The notes under the pieces: model-generated
Databases searched by the model: none
Told to the model about the DNA's origin: nothing
The model's input: the letters and a program-made list of their open reading frames with translations, nothing else
Part shown: positions 9,124-17,529 of the stretch, piece after piece
Position numbering within the stretch: position 1 is the stretch's first letter
Layout: every line of letters starts with the position of its first letter
Translations under genes and position numbers: made by a program
From: Myxococcus eversor
GTDB taxonomy: Bacteria > Myxococcota > Myxococcia > Myxococcales > Myxococcaceae
Assembly (NCBI RefSeq): GCF_010894455.1
Contig: NZ_JAAIXY010000004.1
Coordinates: 310,001-374,000 of the forward strand
Reading direction: 5' to 3'
Length of the DNA: 64,000 bases

Positions 9124-9795
9124 ATGGTGTCGATGAACGTCGAGCCTGGGGGAGTCTCGGAGGCGGAGGTCGCGGTGCCTCGCGAGCAGGCGGAGCAGGT
9201 GCTGCACGAGCTCTGCACTCGTGGCGAGTATGGGGCGGCGGTGGAGCTGGCCATGCGCACCTATGGGCCGGAGCTGCGGCGACTGATGGCGTCCGTGCTC
9301 CACAATCCGGAGCTGGCGAAGGATGCGTTCGGCCTGTTCAGCGAGAACCTGGTCAAGGGGTTGCCGGGCTTCCGGTGGGAGAGCTCGTTCCGGACGTGGG
9401 CGTACCGGCTCGCGCGCAATGCCTGCTACCACCAGCTCCACTCTCCGTCCCTGCGCGAGCAACCGGTGAGCGAGCCCGCGGCGAATGAGCCGCAGCGGCA
9501 CCGCACGGACACGCATCCCTGGCAACGCACCGCCGTGAAGGAGCGCTTCCGCGCGCTGCGCGAGCAGTTGGAGCCACAGGAGCGGATGCTGTTGATGCTG
9601 CGCGTGGACCAACGTCAGCCGTGGACGGAGATTGCCCGCGTCATGGTGGAGTCCGACGAGCCGCTGACACGCGATGCGCTGAACCGACGGGCCGCGGCGC
9701 TGCGCCAGCAGTTCCAGCGCGTGAAGGCGCGCCTGCGGACGCTCGCCATCGAACAGGGCGTCATCTCCGCCGAGAGCGTGGAATCGGCGGAGTGA
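9124..9795 (+). CDS. ECF-like RNA polymerase sigma factor
   Basis: A 223-residue protein resembling ECF sigma factors. Region 2 spans about residues 35-100, with the typical helix carrying SSFRTWAYRLARNACYH. A linker follows, and region 4-like helices at about 140-215 include a WTEIARVM helix. The region 4 helix is unusual in ending in ALNRRAAALRQQFQRVKARLR. ATG at 9124 (GTG at 9121 also possible) is preceded by GGAG 9 nt upstream. It lies just downstream of the kinase/ATPase gene, so the kinase may control it; no anti-sigma gene is next to it. Its last codons lie in a 61-bp tandem duplication shared with the convergent gene. Confidence 0.78.
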   Translation: MVSMNVEPGGVSEAEVAVPREQAEQVLHELCTRGEYGAAVELAMRTYGPELRRLMASVLHNPELAKDAFGLFSENLVKGLPGFRWESSFRTWAYRLARNACYHQLHSPSLREQPVSEPAANEPQRHRTDTHPWQRTAVKERFRALREQLEPQERMLLMLRVDQRQPWTEIARVMVESDEPLTRDALNRRAAALRQQFQRVKARLRTLAIEQGVISAESVESAE

Positions 9796-9891
9796 CGTGG
9801 AGGCTCATGTCGTCCTGGGGGCTGGTGCCTTCGAGCGCGTGGAGTCGGCGGAGTGACGCGCGGGCTCAGGTCGTCCCGGGGGCTGGTGCCT
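9784..9891. repeat. Imperfect tandem duplication (61-bp period) at convergent gene ends
   Basis: The sequence beginning TCGGCGGAGTGACG occurs at 9784 and again at 9845. About 43 of the first 48 bases agree between the copies, including the run ending in GGGGGCTGGTGCCTT. Copy 1 carries the stop codon of the sigma-factor gene. Copy 2 carries the stop and last codons of the acetyltransferase gene on the other strand. It looks like a local duplication that fused the 3' ends of the two genes. Confidence 0.8.
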
Positions 9892-10681
9892 TGTAGACGC
9901 GGAAGCGCGTCACGGCTCGATAGCCCATGCGGGTGTAGAGGGGCTCGCCGGCCTCGGTGGCGTGGAGCACGGTGCGCTGGATGCCCCAACCGTCCCGGGC
10001 CTCCTGGAGCGCGCGCCGCATGACGAGCTCCGCCGCGCCGACCCGTCGGTGCTCGGGCGAAGTCGCGACGAGCGAGACGTACGCGACGCCCTCCACGCGG
10101 GTGACGACGGTGCTGCTGGCGGGCGCATCACCCAGGCAGGCGACGAAGCCCCGGGAGTCGGCGTGGTAGAGGCTCTCCACGTCGAACGCCTCGCGGCCCG
10201 TCTCGCGGGACACGTCGTAGGATTGGGCGTTGATGTCGGCCACGGCCTGCCGGCCCCAGGTGTCCTGGACGGGGCGGACCTCCAAAGAGGGCAGGGGGCG
10301 CACGGGCTCCGTGAGCTGGTCGCACACCATGCCGGAGAGGACGGCGAGCGGCTTGAGCTTGTACCAGGCGAGGATGGACTCGGCGCGCTCACGCACCTGG
10401 GGCGCGAGCCAGTCGTCCGAGACGACCAGCGTCCACGCGTGCCTGCCCGTGGCGAAGTAGCGCGCCGCGGAGGCGACGGAGGCCGCCAGGGACTGCTCGG
10501 TTTCAGCGGGGGCGCGCAGGAAGGCCGCGTTCATCAGGGCCCACGAGACGTGGCTCGCGGCGATGTAGATTTCGGGGCGCTCGACGACTTCTCCCGAGCG
10601 TGCCCCCAGCGCCATCCTCCGCCACGCGCCTCGAAATTGCGCATGGGACTCGTCGATCTCTGCCTGCGTCGCGGAGTGCAT
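9866..10681 (-). CDS. GNAT family N-acetyltransferase
   Basis: A 271-residue protein whose C-terminal half (about 135-265) has the GNAT acetyl-CoA fold. The core is a V-A-Y-V-S-L-V-A-T strand, then a pyrophosphate-binding loop of the form HRRVGAAELVMRRAL, and a final LYTRMGYRAVTRFRVY strand typical of these enzymes. The N-terminal half is a helical domain, so this may be a two-domain acetyltransferase. The ATG at 10681 has GGAG 7 nt upstream; an earlier in-frame ATG at 10735 has no such support. The substrate cannot be read from sequence. Its 3' end lies within a tandem duplication shared with the sigma-factor gene. Confidence 0.82.
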   Translation of the reverse strand: MHSATQAEIDESHAQFRGAWRRMALGARSGEVVERPEIYIAASHVSWALMNAAFLRAPAETEQSLAASVASAARYFATGRHAWTLVVSDDWLAPQVRERAESILAWYKLKPLAVLSGMVCDQLTEPVRPLPSLEVRPVQDTWGRQAVADINAQSYDVSRETGREAFDVESLYHADSRGFVACLGDAPASSTVVTRVEGVAYVSLVATSPEHRRVGAAELVMRRALQEARDGWGIQRTVLHATEAGEPLYTRMGYRAVTRFRVYKAPAPGTT

Positions 10682-10770
10682 GGAGGGTCTCCAGGGAAGG
10701 GGTGGACCGCCGAGTGTACCCCACGTGCCCCGCATGGAAACGCGGGGCCCCTGAATCCATCCATTTCTGT

Positions 10771-12645
10771 TCAGCGCGCCGCCACACCGCGCATCAACGG
10801 CCGGGCCTTCTCCAGCAGCACGAGGAACTCCTCACGCTCCGCGTTGCCCACCGGTGTCGACCCGCGTGCGATGTCGCGCACCATCTCCAGGCTCCAGTTC
10901 TCCGCGTGGGGGCTTCCGCGAAGCAGCTCCGCCGCGCCCATCACCGCCGTCGCGAAGCGCAGGTCGACGCTGGCCGACTTGAACGTGCCCGCGAGCGCGC
11001 TCGCCAGGAAGGGATAGGCCCGCTCGGAGGCATTCACGCCGCGCGGCTTCTTCGCGCGCACTCGCACCGTGGCCAGTCCCGCGCCCGCTCCGGGCTTCAG
11101 CTCCACTTCGTACAGCGCGGTGACGGTGTGGCCGGAGCCCAGCTCGCCCGCGTCCACCTTGTCGTCGCGGAAGTCGCGGTCCGCGATGTTCCGGTTCTCG
11201 TAGCCGACGAGGCGATAGCGCACGACCTGCTCGGGGTCGAAGTCCACCTGGAGCTTCACGTCCTGCGCGATGACCTCCAGTGTGCCGCCGAGCTGCTCCT
11301 GGAAGATGCGGCGCGCGGCCATCAGGGAGTCCACGTAGAAGTAGTTGCCGTTCCCCTTGTTCGCGAGCTGCTCCATCGTCGTGTCCTTGTAGTTCCCCAT
11401 GCCGAAGCCCACGGTCGTCAAGGTGATGCCTTCCTTCACGTGGCCCTGGATGGTCTTCAAGATGTCCTCGTGCGACGTCCTGCCCACGTTGGCGTCGCCG
11501 TCCGAGAGGACGATGACGCGCGAGTAGGACGCCCCATCCAGCGTCTTCATCGCCTCCTGGTAGGCCAGCTCGATGCCGGAGCCCATCGCGGTGGAGCCTC
11601 CCGCGGTGAGGTCCTCAATCGCGGCATGGATGAGGGCCTTGCGCTCCAGGCCCGTGGGACCGAGCACCCGTCGCACGTTGCCCGCGTAGGTGACGAGCGC
11701 CACCGTGTCGCCGTCACGCAGGTTGTCCACCAGCATGCGCAGTGCACGCTGGGCCAGCGGCAGCCGGTCCGGTGAACCCATGGACCCGGAGACATCCACG
11801 AGGAAGGTGAGGTGCGCGGGCTTGCGCTCGGAGATGCTCAGGCGCTTGCCCTGGACACCCACGCGCAAGAGGTGCCGATTCGGAGTGAAGGGCGACGGGG
11901 CCGCGTCCATGTGCACGGCGAAGGGGCCGTCGCTCGGCATCGGGTCCGGGTACGTGTAGCGGAAGTAGTTGAGCAACTCCTCCACGCGCACGGCGTCATG
12001 CGGTGGCAGCGCCCCCTCCATCAGGTGTCGCCGCGTCATCGTGTACGAGGCGGTGTCCACGTCCACCGCGAAGGTGGAGAGCCGGTCCTCCGCCGTCGTC
12101 ACGAAGGGATTCACGTCGGACTTGCGCGAGCGCTCCGAGTCCGGGGTGGACGGCTTGTCCTCCAGCGACGTGTCCTTCTTCCCCTGCATGTGGGCGAGGC
12201 TCGGATGCACTCTGACGGAACCCGTGTAGCCCGAAGGGGCCTTGGCCGAGCCGACTCCGGAGCCGTAGCTCATGCCGCCCGCACCGCGGCCCCTCGTGCC
12301 GATGGAGCCAATGCCAGGGCCAGGGCCCAGCTTGCCTCCAAGGCCACCGCCGCCGCCCGCGCCGGTGCCGAATATCCCAAGGCCGACCTGGGCCTTGTTC
12401 TCCTTCGCGGACGGGGCCGGGGTCGTCGGCGCGGCGGCCGCTGGCGCTGGCGCAGTCTTCGCGGGCTCGGACTTCATGACGGGCGGTGCGCTGGCTTCGA
12501 GCGCGTGGGCCCCCTTCGTGTCTCCTTGTGCCTTCGCCATCACGGGAGCGCTGTTGCCGTCCTCGCTCGGGCGGCACGCGAACATCGTGCTGCCCACCGC
12601 GAGTGCACACACGACACCCGTGACGGCCCTGGGGTTCCGCCTCAT
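10771..12645 (-). CDS. von Willebrand factor A domain lipoprotein (YfbK-like)
   Basis: A 624-residue exported protein. A hydrophobic signal ends at Cys24 in a weak lipobox (M-F-A-C). It is followed by an Ala/Pro-rich and then Gly-rich low-complexity linker (about residues 35-130). A YfbK-type N-terminal domain (about 175-270) comes next, then a vWA domain with the MIDAS motif DVSGSMGS, a later T-x-G-x-S-T loop and S-D-G-D-A-N, and finally the DUF3520-type C-terminal domain. Such proteins bind a metal ion and mediate protein-protein contacts in the envelope. The start at 12645 has GGAGG 6 nt upstream and fits the signal peptide; the ORF could extend further upstream, but without a signal. It stands alone, divergent from the gene at 12844. 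Confidence 0.88.
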   Translation of the reverse strand: MRRNPRAVTGVVCALAVGSTMFACRPSEDGNSAPVMAKAQGDTKGAHALEASAPPVMKSEPAKTAPAPAAAAPTTPAPSAKENKAQVGLGIFGTGAGGGGGLGGKLGPGPGIGSIGTRGRGAGGMSYGSGVGSAKAPSGYTGSVRVHPSLAHMQGKKDTSLEDKPSTPDSERSRKSDVNPFVTTAEDRLSTFAVDVDTASYTMTRRHLMEGALPPHDAVRVEELLNYFRYTYPDPMPSDGPFAVHMDAAPSPFTPNRHLLRVGVQGKRLSISERKPAHLTFLVDVSGSMGSPDRLPLAQRALRMLVDNLRDGDTVALVTYAGNVRRVLGPTGLERKALIHAAIEDLTAGGSTAMGSGIELAYQEAMKTLDGASYSRVIVLSDGDANVGRTSHEDILKTIQGHVKEGITLTTVGFGMGNYKDTTMEQLANKGNGNYFYVDSLMAARRIFQEQLGGTLEVIAQDVKLQVDFDPEQVVRYRLVGYENRNIADRDFRDDKVDAGELGSGHTVTALYEVELKPGAGAGLATVRVRAKKPRGVNASERAYPFLASALAGTFKSASVDLRFATAVMGAAELLRGSPHAENWSLEMVRDIARGSTPVGNAEREEFLVLLEKARPLMRGVAAR

Positions 12646-12843
12646 GCCCTGCCTCCGTGTCTTGGAATCGCCGCCCACCTCCGACAGCAGGCGGGCGCGA
12701 AAGGTTCCGCGCGTTCCCGCCAGACGCAGCCGCGTCACGTTGGGACGCCAGGGCCGTGGTCGTCGGGGACCCTTGCCCGCACGAGGTGTGTCTCGTGCCG
12801 GTACGCTCCTTGCTCAAGGCGATGGCCCAAGGGTGACGACACC

Positions 12844-14901
12844 ATGTTGATCTTCTTGCGAACCAACGCCCAGGCCGACGCGGTCATCACGACGGCCAAT
12901 CCGACCATCCTCCTCGCGGACTACACGGCGACCTATCCCAGGGTGGGGAACGGAGCCCGAGTTGTCGTCCCCTGGTACTCCATCGACGCGGACCCCGTGG
13001 TGTTTGGAACGCGCCTGCTCACCGTGGCGGCGGCGGACCCCGTGTGCCGCGCGCTCATCGCACGCGCCACCACGGTCTGGGGCCTGGACTTCTCCATCAA
13101 CGCGGGAGCGTTCGTCACGGAGGAGGTCCAGAACAAGTATCTGAAGCTGCTCAAGGTCTGGCTGAGCCCGCTGTCGGGAAACCTGGGCAGTCGCAACGCG
13201 CATCGCTCCGACGTGGATGAGCAGTACACGCGGCTCTGGAGCTTGCACGGCCTCAATCAGGGCACGCTGCGCAACCTGGTGTTGCTGCCCTTCTTCAGCG
13301 AGCTGAACGTCGCGGGCCGGAGAGATCGCATCCAGATCTACCGCAATGTGACGGAAGCGGCCCGCGCGCTCGTGGGTGAGGTGACGACCTGGCCCTCGCG
13401 CACCATCGAGAAGATCTCGGTGTTGTCACTGCTGCGCAGCCCGGGGTTGGGAGCGCACCAGCGGCAGATGCTCTCCATCGTGGCCACCGGACTGGCCAAC
13501 GGCGCCATCGCGGCCAACTACACCATGTGGGAGTACCTTCCGTACTACCTGCGGGGCGTCCCGTTGGAGCCCACCGACACGGGGACGGCGCAACCTCGCG
13601 TGCTGGGTGCCCTCCATGATTGCCTGAACGACGCACCCGACACCCGGGCGGTCGCGGATCCGGGGTTGATTGCCGCGTTCCAGGGCCTGGCGGCCGGCGC
13701 GGAGTACCGCCGTTGGCGGATGCTGCCGCCGGTGGCGCGGTATCAGGTGTTGATCAGCGACCTGGCGCGCATCCTTCCAGGAGGCAAGCAGCACAGCCCC
13801 CACATCCGCGTGGAGTTCGACCCGCTCACGCTGGGTGGACTGCCCGGCAACATCGCTGGCTACGACGGGTGGCCGGTGGCGATGCGCGTCCATGCGGGCG
13901 CGACGCCCCACGACCCAGGACAGGCCTTCCCCTTCTCCACGGGGTGGACGCGCAACGAGTACTGCTCGAACGTCGTCTCGTCGAGGTTGATGCTCGCGCC
14001 GCTCTACGCGGGCACGTCCGGCCACAACCAGGGACGCATCAGGGCGTGGCTCTCGTTCGTGCCGACCTTGCCCGCGCTCGCCAACATCCCGTTGGGGCTG
14101 GTCATCTCCGCTGGCTACTCCGTGCTCTGGCGGCTCTACTACGACAAGCGCGTGAGCGGCTTCCACACGCTGTTCGAGACGTTCCAGGGCTCGCATGCCG
14201 ACGACACAGTGCGTGACTTGAGTGCCATCCCCCAGGTCGCCGGGGACGACGTGTGGAACGCCGCGCTGAACCGCTCACGCAACGGCAGGACGCAGGTGCG
14301 TTCGTTCTGGCGAGACTGCCTGGAGCTCTACAGGCGGCAAGGTCGCAATCTCGGCCGCGAGCTCAAGGTGCAGGCGGCCCAGGCGCGTCAGTTGGTCCTC
14401 CGGGCCTGCCCGGGCGCGGTCATTCCCCGGTGGAGCACGACGGGCGACGTGGACCGCACGGGAACCGAGGTGGACGTCTGGGCTGGCGACAGGAACGAGG
14501 AGGTCCTTCGCGAGTACGAGGTGTGGCGGCGTCTGACGGAGGGCGAGGCCGTGCCCCGGCTCGTGGGCGGCTCGTCGATGAACGCCGTCGTGCTGCACCA
14601 GTCGCAGGCGCCCAGCCTCCAGCCCGGACAGCGCTTGACCCTCCAGGCGGATATCGCCGCCGCCATTGGCGCGCAGAGCTACCTGGGCGACTCCCAGATG
14701 AAGAAGCTCTTCCACAAATGGCTGGTCACGAACGCCTCCGACAAGACGACCGACGAGGAGGAGAAGAGGAAGCGCGACGACGAGGTCCAGAGGATCCGCT
14801 CGTTGTTCGATAGCCTCGCCCAGGGGAATGCCGGGCCGACCTTGGCGATTGCCGACCCGTCCCAGTCTCTTCCTCCCATCACGGACGAAGGTCACGTCTG
14901 A
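12844..14901 (+). CDS. Large protein of unknown function
   Basis: 685 residues with no family that I recognise. It starts LIFLRTNAQADAVI without a signal peptide. The middle (about 120-330) is helix-rich with many aromatic residues. Around residue 405 there is a small hydrophobic stretch that could be a buried helix rather than a membrane span. The C-terminal 70 residues are strongly charged and probably coiled. The gene is directly followed, 6 bp later, by a cysteine-phosphatase gene, then an MNIO enzyme and uridine kinase on the same strand, so it is the first gene of an apparent operon. No clear Shine-Dalgarno precedes the ATG. An effector, structural or enzymatic role are all open. Confidence 0.7.
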   Translation: MLIFLRTNAQADAVITTANPTILLADYTATYPRVGNGARVVVPWYSIDADPVVFGTRLLTVAAADPVCRALIARATTVWGLDFSINAGAFVTEEVQNKYLKLLKVWLSPLSGNLGSRNAHRSDVDEQYTRLWSLHGLNQGTLRNLVLLPFFSELNVAGRRDRIQIYRNVTEAARALVGEVTTWPSRTIEKISVLSLLRSPGLGAHQRQMLSIVATGLANGAIAANYTMWEYLPYYLRGVPLEPTDTGTAQPRVLGALHDCLNDAPDTRAVADPGLIAAFQGLAAGAEYRRWRMLPPVARYQVLISDLARILPGGKQHSPHIRVEFDPLTLGGLPGNIAGYDGWPVAMRVHAGATPHDPGQAFPFSTGWTRNEYCSNVVSSRLMLAPLYAGTSGHNQGRIRAWLSFVPTLPALANIPLGLVISAGYSVLWRLYYDKRVSGFHTLFETFQGSHADDTVRDLSAIPQVAGDDVWNAALNRSRNGRTQVRSFWRDCLELYRRQGRNLGRELKVQAAQARQLVLRACPGAVIPRWSTTGDVDRTGTEVDVWAGDRNEEVLREYEVWRRLTEGEAVPRLVGGSSMNAVVLHQSQAPSLQPGQRLTLQADIAAAIGAQSYLGDSQMKKLFHKWLVTNASDKTTDEEEKRKRDDEVQRIRSLFDSLAQGNAGPTLAIADPSQSLPPITDEGHV

Positions 14902-14907
14902 TTGGCC

Positions 14908-15798
14908 ATGCGCGTACCGCCCCTTGCTCCCGATGCGACGTCCGCCGTGCTCGTGCTCGACGACGGGGGCGAGGAGGCGCGCCTGTTGCGCACGACGACT
15001 CGGCCTCCGGACATGGAGGGGGTGGACACATCAGGGCTCGCGGAGCTGAGGTGCTCGGGAAGCGCGCAGCTCTCCGTGGCGGGCTTTCATGATTTGGTTC
15101 GGCGACTCGAGGGCGTGAATGCCGAGTCGCTGTACGTGTTCGATTTGCGCCAGGAGTCGCATGGCTTCCTGAATGGCGCCGCGGTGAGCTGGTACGCCGA
15201 GTCCAACTGGGGCGCGGCGGGGCTGTCCGACGAGGAGGCCCTGGCGTTGGAGGCCGGACGGCTGCGGCTGCTCGCGCGCTCGCGGACGGCGCGGGTGGGG
15301 GATGCCGCCACGGTGAAGCGCCGGGAGCCCCTGGTCTCCACCGAGTGGGAGTGTCGCGAGGTCCACGATGAGGCGCGCGCCTTCGAGCTTCCACCGGAGC
15401 GCTACGTGCGGCTGCCCGTCACGGACCACACGCGGCCTCGCGACGAGACGGTGGAGCGCTTCATCCAGAAGGTGCGTTCGCTCGACGAGGGAGCGCACGT
15501 GCACCTGCACTGCCGGGGAGGCAAGGGGCGCACCGCCACGTTCATGTGCCTGCTGGACATGCTCCACAATGCGGGGCGGCTCTCGCTGGAGGCGCTGCTC
15601 GCGCGCCAGGCGCGACTCGGTGGTTATGACCTTCGCAAGGAGGCGGACCCCACCAGCCGGAAGGCCCCGTACATCGCCGAGCGCCGGGCCTTCATCGAGC
15701 GGTTCCACGCGTATGCGCGGGAGAACCCTGGCGGCGCTCCGCTCGGATGGTTGGCGTGGCTTGCTCGGCGGCCCTTGAACCCCGAACACAAAGGCTGA
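14908..15798 (+). CDS. Cysteine phytase-like / protein tyrosine phosphatase-like phosphatase
   Basis: A 296-residue phosphatase of the PTP superfamily. The active-site loop is HC202-RGGKG-R208 followed by T, the CX5R signature with Cys202 as nucleophile. Asp173 in VTDHTRP is the candidate general acid. The N-terminal half contains segments typical of PTP-like inositol polyphosphatases (cysteine phytases), such as FDLRQESHGFLNG followed by SWYAESNWG. There is no signal peptide. The ATG at 14908 lies 6 bp after the stop of the unknown protein and 22 bp before the MNIO gene, so it is co-transcribed with them. Substrate could be an inositol phosphate or a phosphoprotein; the family similarity favours the former. 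Confidence 0.85.
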   Translation: MRVPPLAPDATSAVLVLDDGGEEARLLRTTTRPPDMEGVDTSGLAELRCSGSAQLSVAGFHDLVRRLEGVNAESLYVFDLRQESHGFLNGAAVSWYAESNWGAAGLSDEEALALEAGRLRLLARSRTARVGDAATVKRREPLVSTEWECREVHDEARAFELPPERYVRLPVTDHTRPRDETVERFIQKVRSLDEGAHVHLHCRGGKGRTATFMCLLDMLHNAGRLSLEALLARQARLGGYDLRKEADPTSRKAPYIAERRAFIERFHAYARENPGGAPLGWLAWLARRPLNPEHKG

Positions 15799-15807
15799 GC
15801 GGTGATC

Positions 15808-15813
15808 TAGGGT
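15808..15813 (+). promoter_or_regulatory. -10-like TAGGGT hexamer before MNIO gene (leaderless candidate)
   Basis: TAGGGT lies exactly 7 nt before the ATG at 15821, where transcription would start at the A of the start codon. No Shine-Dalgarno is visible. It shares this spacing with the hexamers before 34691, 57035 and 60553. No good -35 sits at 16-18 bp. Confidence 0.4.
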
Positions 15814-15820
15814 CCGCCGC

Positions 15821-17518
15821 ATGACGCAGGCCGTTTCGGACGCATGGACATTGCCCTGGCGGGGGCTGGGGCTGAGCAGCAACCTGAGCGCGGCGGACGT
15901 ACCGCAGCCCTATCGGCTGCTGGATGCGTCACCGGGCCTCTTCGACTTCGTCGAGTACAGCGCGCCCTTGTCCCTGGACGAGGCGCGCGCCCAGGCGTCG
16001 TTGTTCCCCGAGATGTGGAGCCGTCGCGCGGACGTGCCCGTGCTCTTCCATCCCGTGCACCTGAATCTCTGGGGGCCGGAGCTGGAGCCCGCCTCCGTGC
16101 TCCAGGATTTGGACGCGCACGCTCGCGCCGTGGGCAGCCCGTGGGTGGGCAATGACGTGGGCTGGTGGCACGTGCGGGGACAGCCGTTCCCGGGCTACCT
16201 CTACATCACGCCGCCCTTCAACGAGGCGGGGCTCGCGGACTGCGTGGCGCATGCGCTCCATGTCCAGTCGCACCTCTCCATGCCCCTGGTGCTGGAGAAC
16301 CCCGCGGTGCTGGCGCGACGAGGGGAGTGGCACGTGCTCGACTTCCTCGCGAAGCTGCATGCGCGCACGGGCCTGCCGCTGCTGTTGGACCTGGGCCACC
16401 TCTTCAGTCACCAGCTCGCCTCCGGGTTGCCGCTGGAGTCGGGGCTGGATGGCTTCCCGCTGGAGCAGGTCGTCGAAATCCACATCGCGGGAGGCGTGGT
16501 GACGCGGCGGGGCGCGCGCGGCTTCTACGTCGATGACCACACGCAGCCGGTGCGCGAGGAGCTGTTCAAACTATTGGAGTCCTTGCTACCGCGTTGTCCC
16601 TCGCTGCGCGCCGTCACCTTCGAGGGGGATGGTCATCCTCCCGAGGTGGCCCAGGTGTCGCTGCGCCGGCTGCGGGCGATGATTCCCTCGGGGGAGCGCG
16701 CTCCGCTGCGCCTTCGCGCCCCCGAGCCGCGCGCGACTCCGCCGCTGACGGAGGAGAGCCGGCCGTGGGAGCTGTTCGAGGCGGGCCACGGCGGGGTCCC
16801 CACGGGTGTGACGGAGGACCCGGAGGGGACGCTCGCGGACCAGGACTTCCGCCTGGCCGTGGTGGCGGAGACGCTGGACAAGGACTGGCCGCTGTCCAGG
16901 CTGCTGCTGGCGGGCACGCGCGAGGACCTGGTGGCCTTCACCAGCTCGCGCGAGTACCGGAGCCTCTTCGGCGGGGGAGGGCGCTCGCTGGCGCAGACCT
17001 TCTCCGCCTGGGCGATGCGGCGGCTGCGCGAGCGGCCCGACGACGGGGCCTCCGCCGCGCTGAGCCTGGAGATGATGGCACCCACCGCGTTCATGAAGTC
17101 GGTGCCTGGCCCGGGCCCGGGCCAGGTGGGGCTCGCGGACGACGTCCGGCCGGGGAGCTTTCCGGCGGACCTGTCCGAGCTGCTCTTCGCCTCCCGGGCC
17201 GTCCGCCGGCACCTCACAGCCCGTGCGTGGGCATGTGGGGAGTTGGAGCTGTCCGGATTGGAGGCCCTGGCGCAAGTGGCTCGGCGCCCAGGGGTGGCGG
17301 CCTGGACCTACGCGGTGCGGCGCAAGTCCCCGGGACATGAGCTGTTGAGCGTGTCGCGAGGCCTGGCGGAGCTGCTCCGGGAGCTGGCGTCCCGGCCTCG
17401 GGAGGCGGCGTCGGTGGCGCCGGCCCTGCTGGCGGAGGGGCTCCATCACCGGCTGATCCGCCTGGGTGACACCTCAGGAGTGGACCGACCCCTTGCGCCT
17501 GCCCGTCCGGTAGGGTAG
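15821..17518 (+). CDS. MNIO / DUF692 family metalloenzyme with C-terminal extension
   Basis: The N-terminal about 290 residues form a multinuclear non-heme iron-dependent oxidase (DUF692) TIM barrel. Visible metal-ligand candidates are His77, His80, Glu159 (in LENP), Asp190, His193 and His197 (DLGHLFSH), His221 (EIHIAGG), Asp238/Asp239 and His240 (DDHTQPV) and Glu268. Characterised members (MbnB, BufB, TglH, ChrH) modify Cys or other residues in peptide substrates. Residues about 300-565 are an additional domain of no obvious family; in other systems a partner protein binds the substrate peptide, so this part may serve that role. No precursor peptide gene is visible nearby. The gene lies between the phosphatase and udk with gaps of 22 and 11 bp. 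Confidence 0.85.
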   Translation: MTQAVSDAWTLPWRGLGLSSNLSAADVPQPYRLLDASPGLFDFVEYSAPLSLDEARAQASLFPEMWSRRADVPVLFHPVHLNLWGPELEPASVLQDLDAHARAVGSPWVGNDVGWWHVRGQPFPGYLYITPPFNEAGLADCVAHALHVQSHLSMPLVLENPAVLARRGEWHVLDFLAKLHARTGLPLLLDLGHLFSHQLASGLPLESGLDGFPLEQVVEIHIAGGVVTRRGARGFYVDDHTQPVREELFKLLESLLPRCPSLRAVTFEGDGHPPEVAQVSLRRLRAMIPSGERAPLRLRAPEPRATPPLTEESRPWELFEAGHGGVPTGVTEDPEGTLADQDFRLAVVAETLDKDWPLSRLLLAGTREDLVAFTSSREYRSLFGGGGRSLAQTFSAWAMRRLRERPDDGASAALSLEMMAPTAFMKSVPGPGPGQVGLADDVRPGSFPADLSELLFASRAVRRHLTARAWACGELELSGLEALAQVARRPGVAAWTYAVRRKSPGHELLSVSRGLAELLRELASRPREAASVAPALLAEGLHHRLIRLGDTSGVDRPLAPARPVG

Positions 17519-17529
17519 TTCGCGCCGCA

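Noticed and set aside
11812..12843. N-terminal extension of the 685-aa unknown protein
   Set aside because: The frame is open far upstream, but the residues have antisense composition over the vWA gene. ATG at 12844 is the first start outside that overlap.
15799..15820. RiPP precursor peptide next to the MNIO gene
   Set aside because: Gaps before and after the gene are 22 and 11 bp; no short frame with a plausible leader and Cys-rich core is present.
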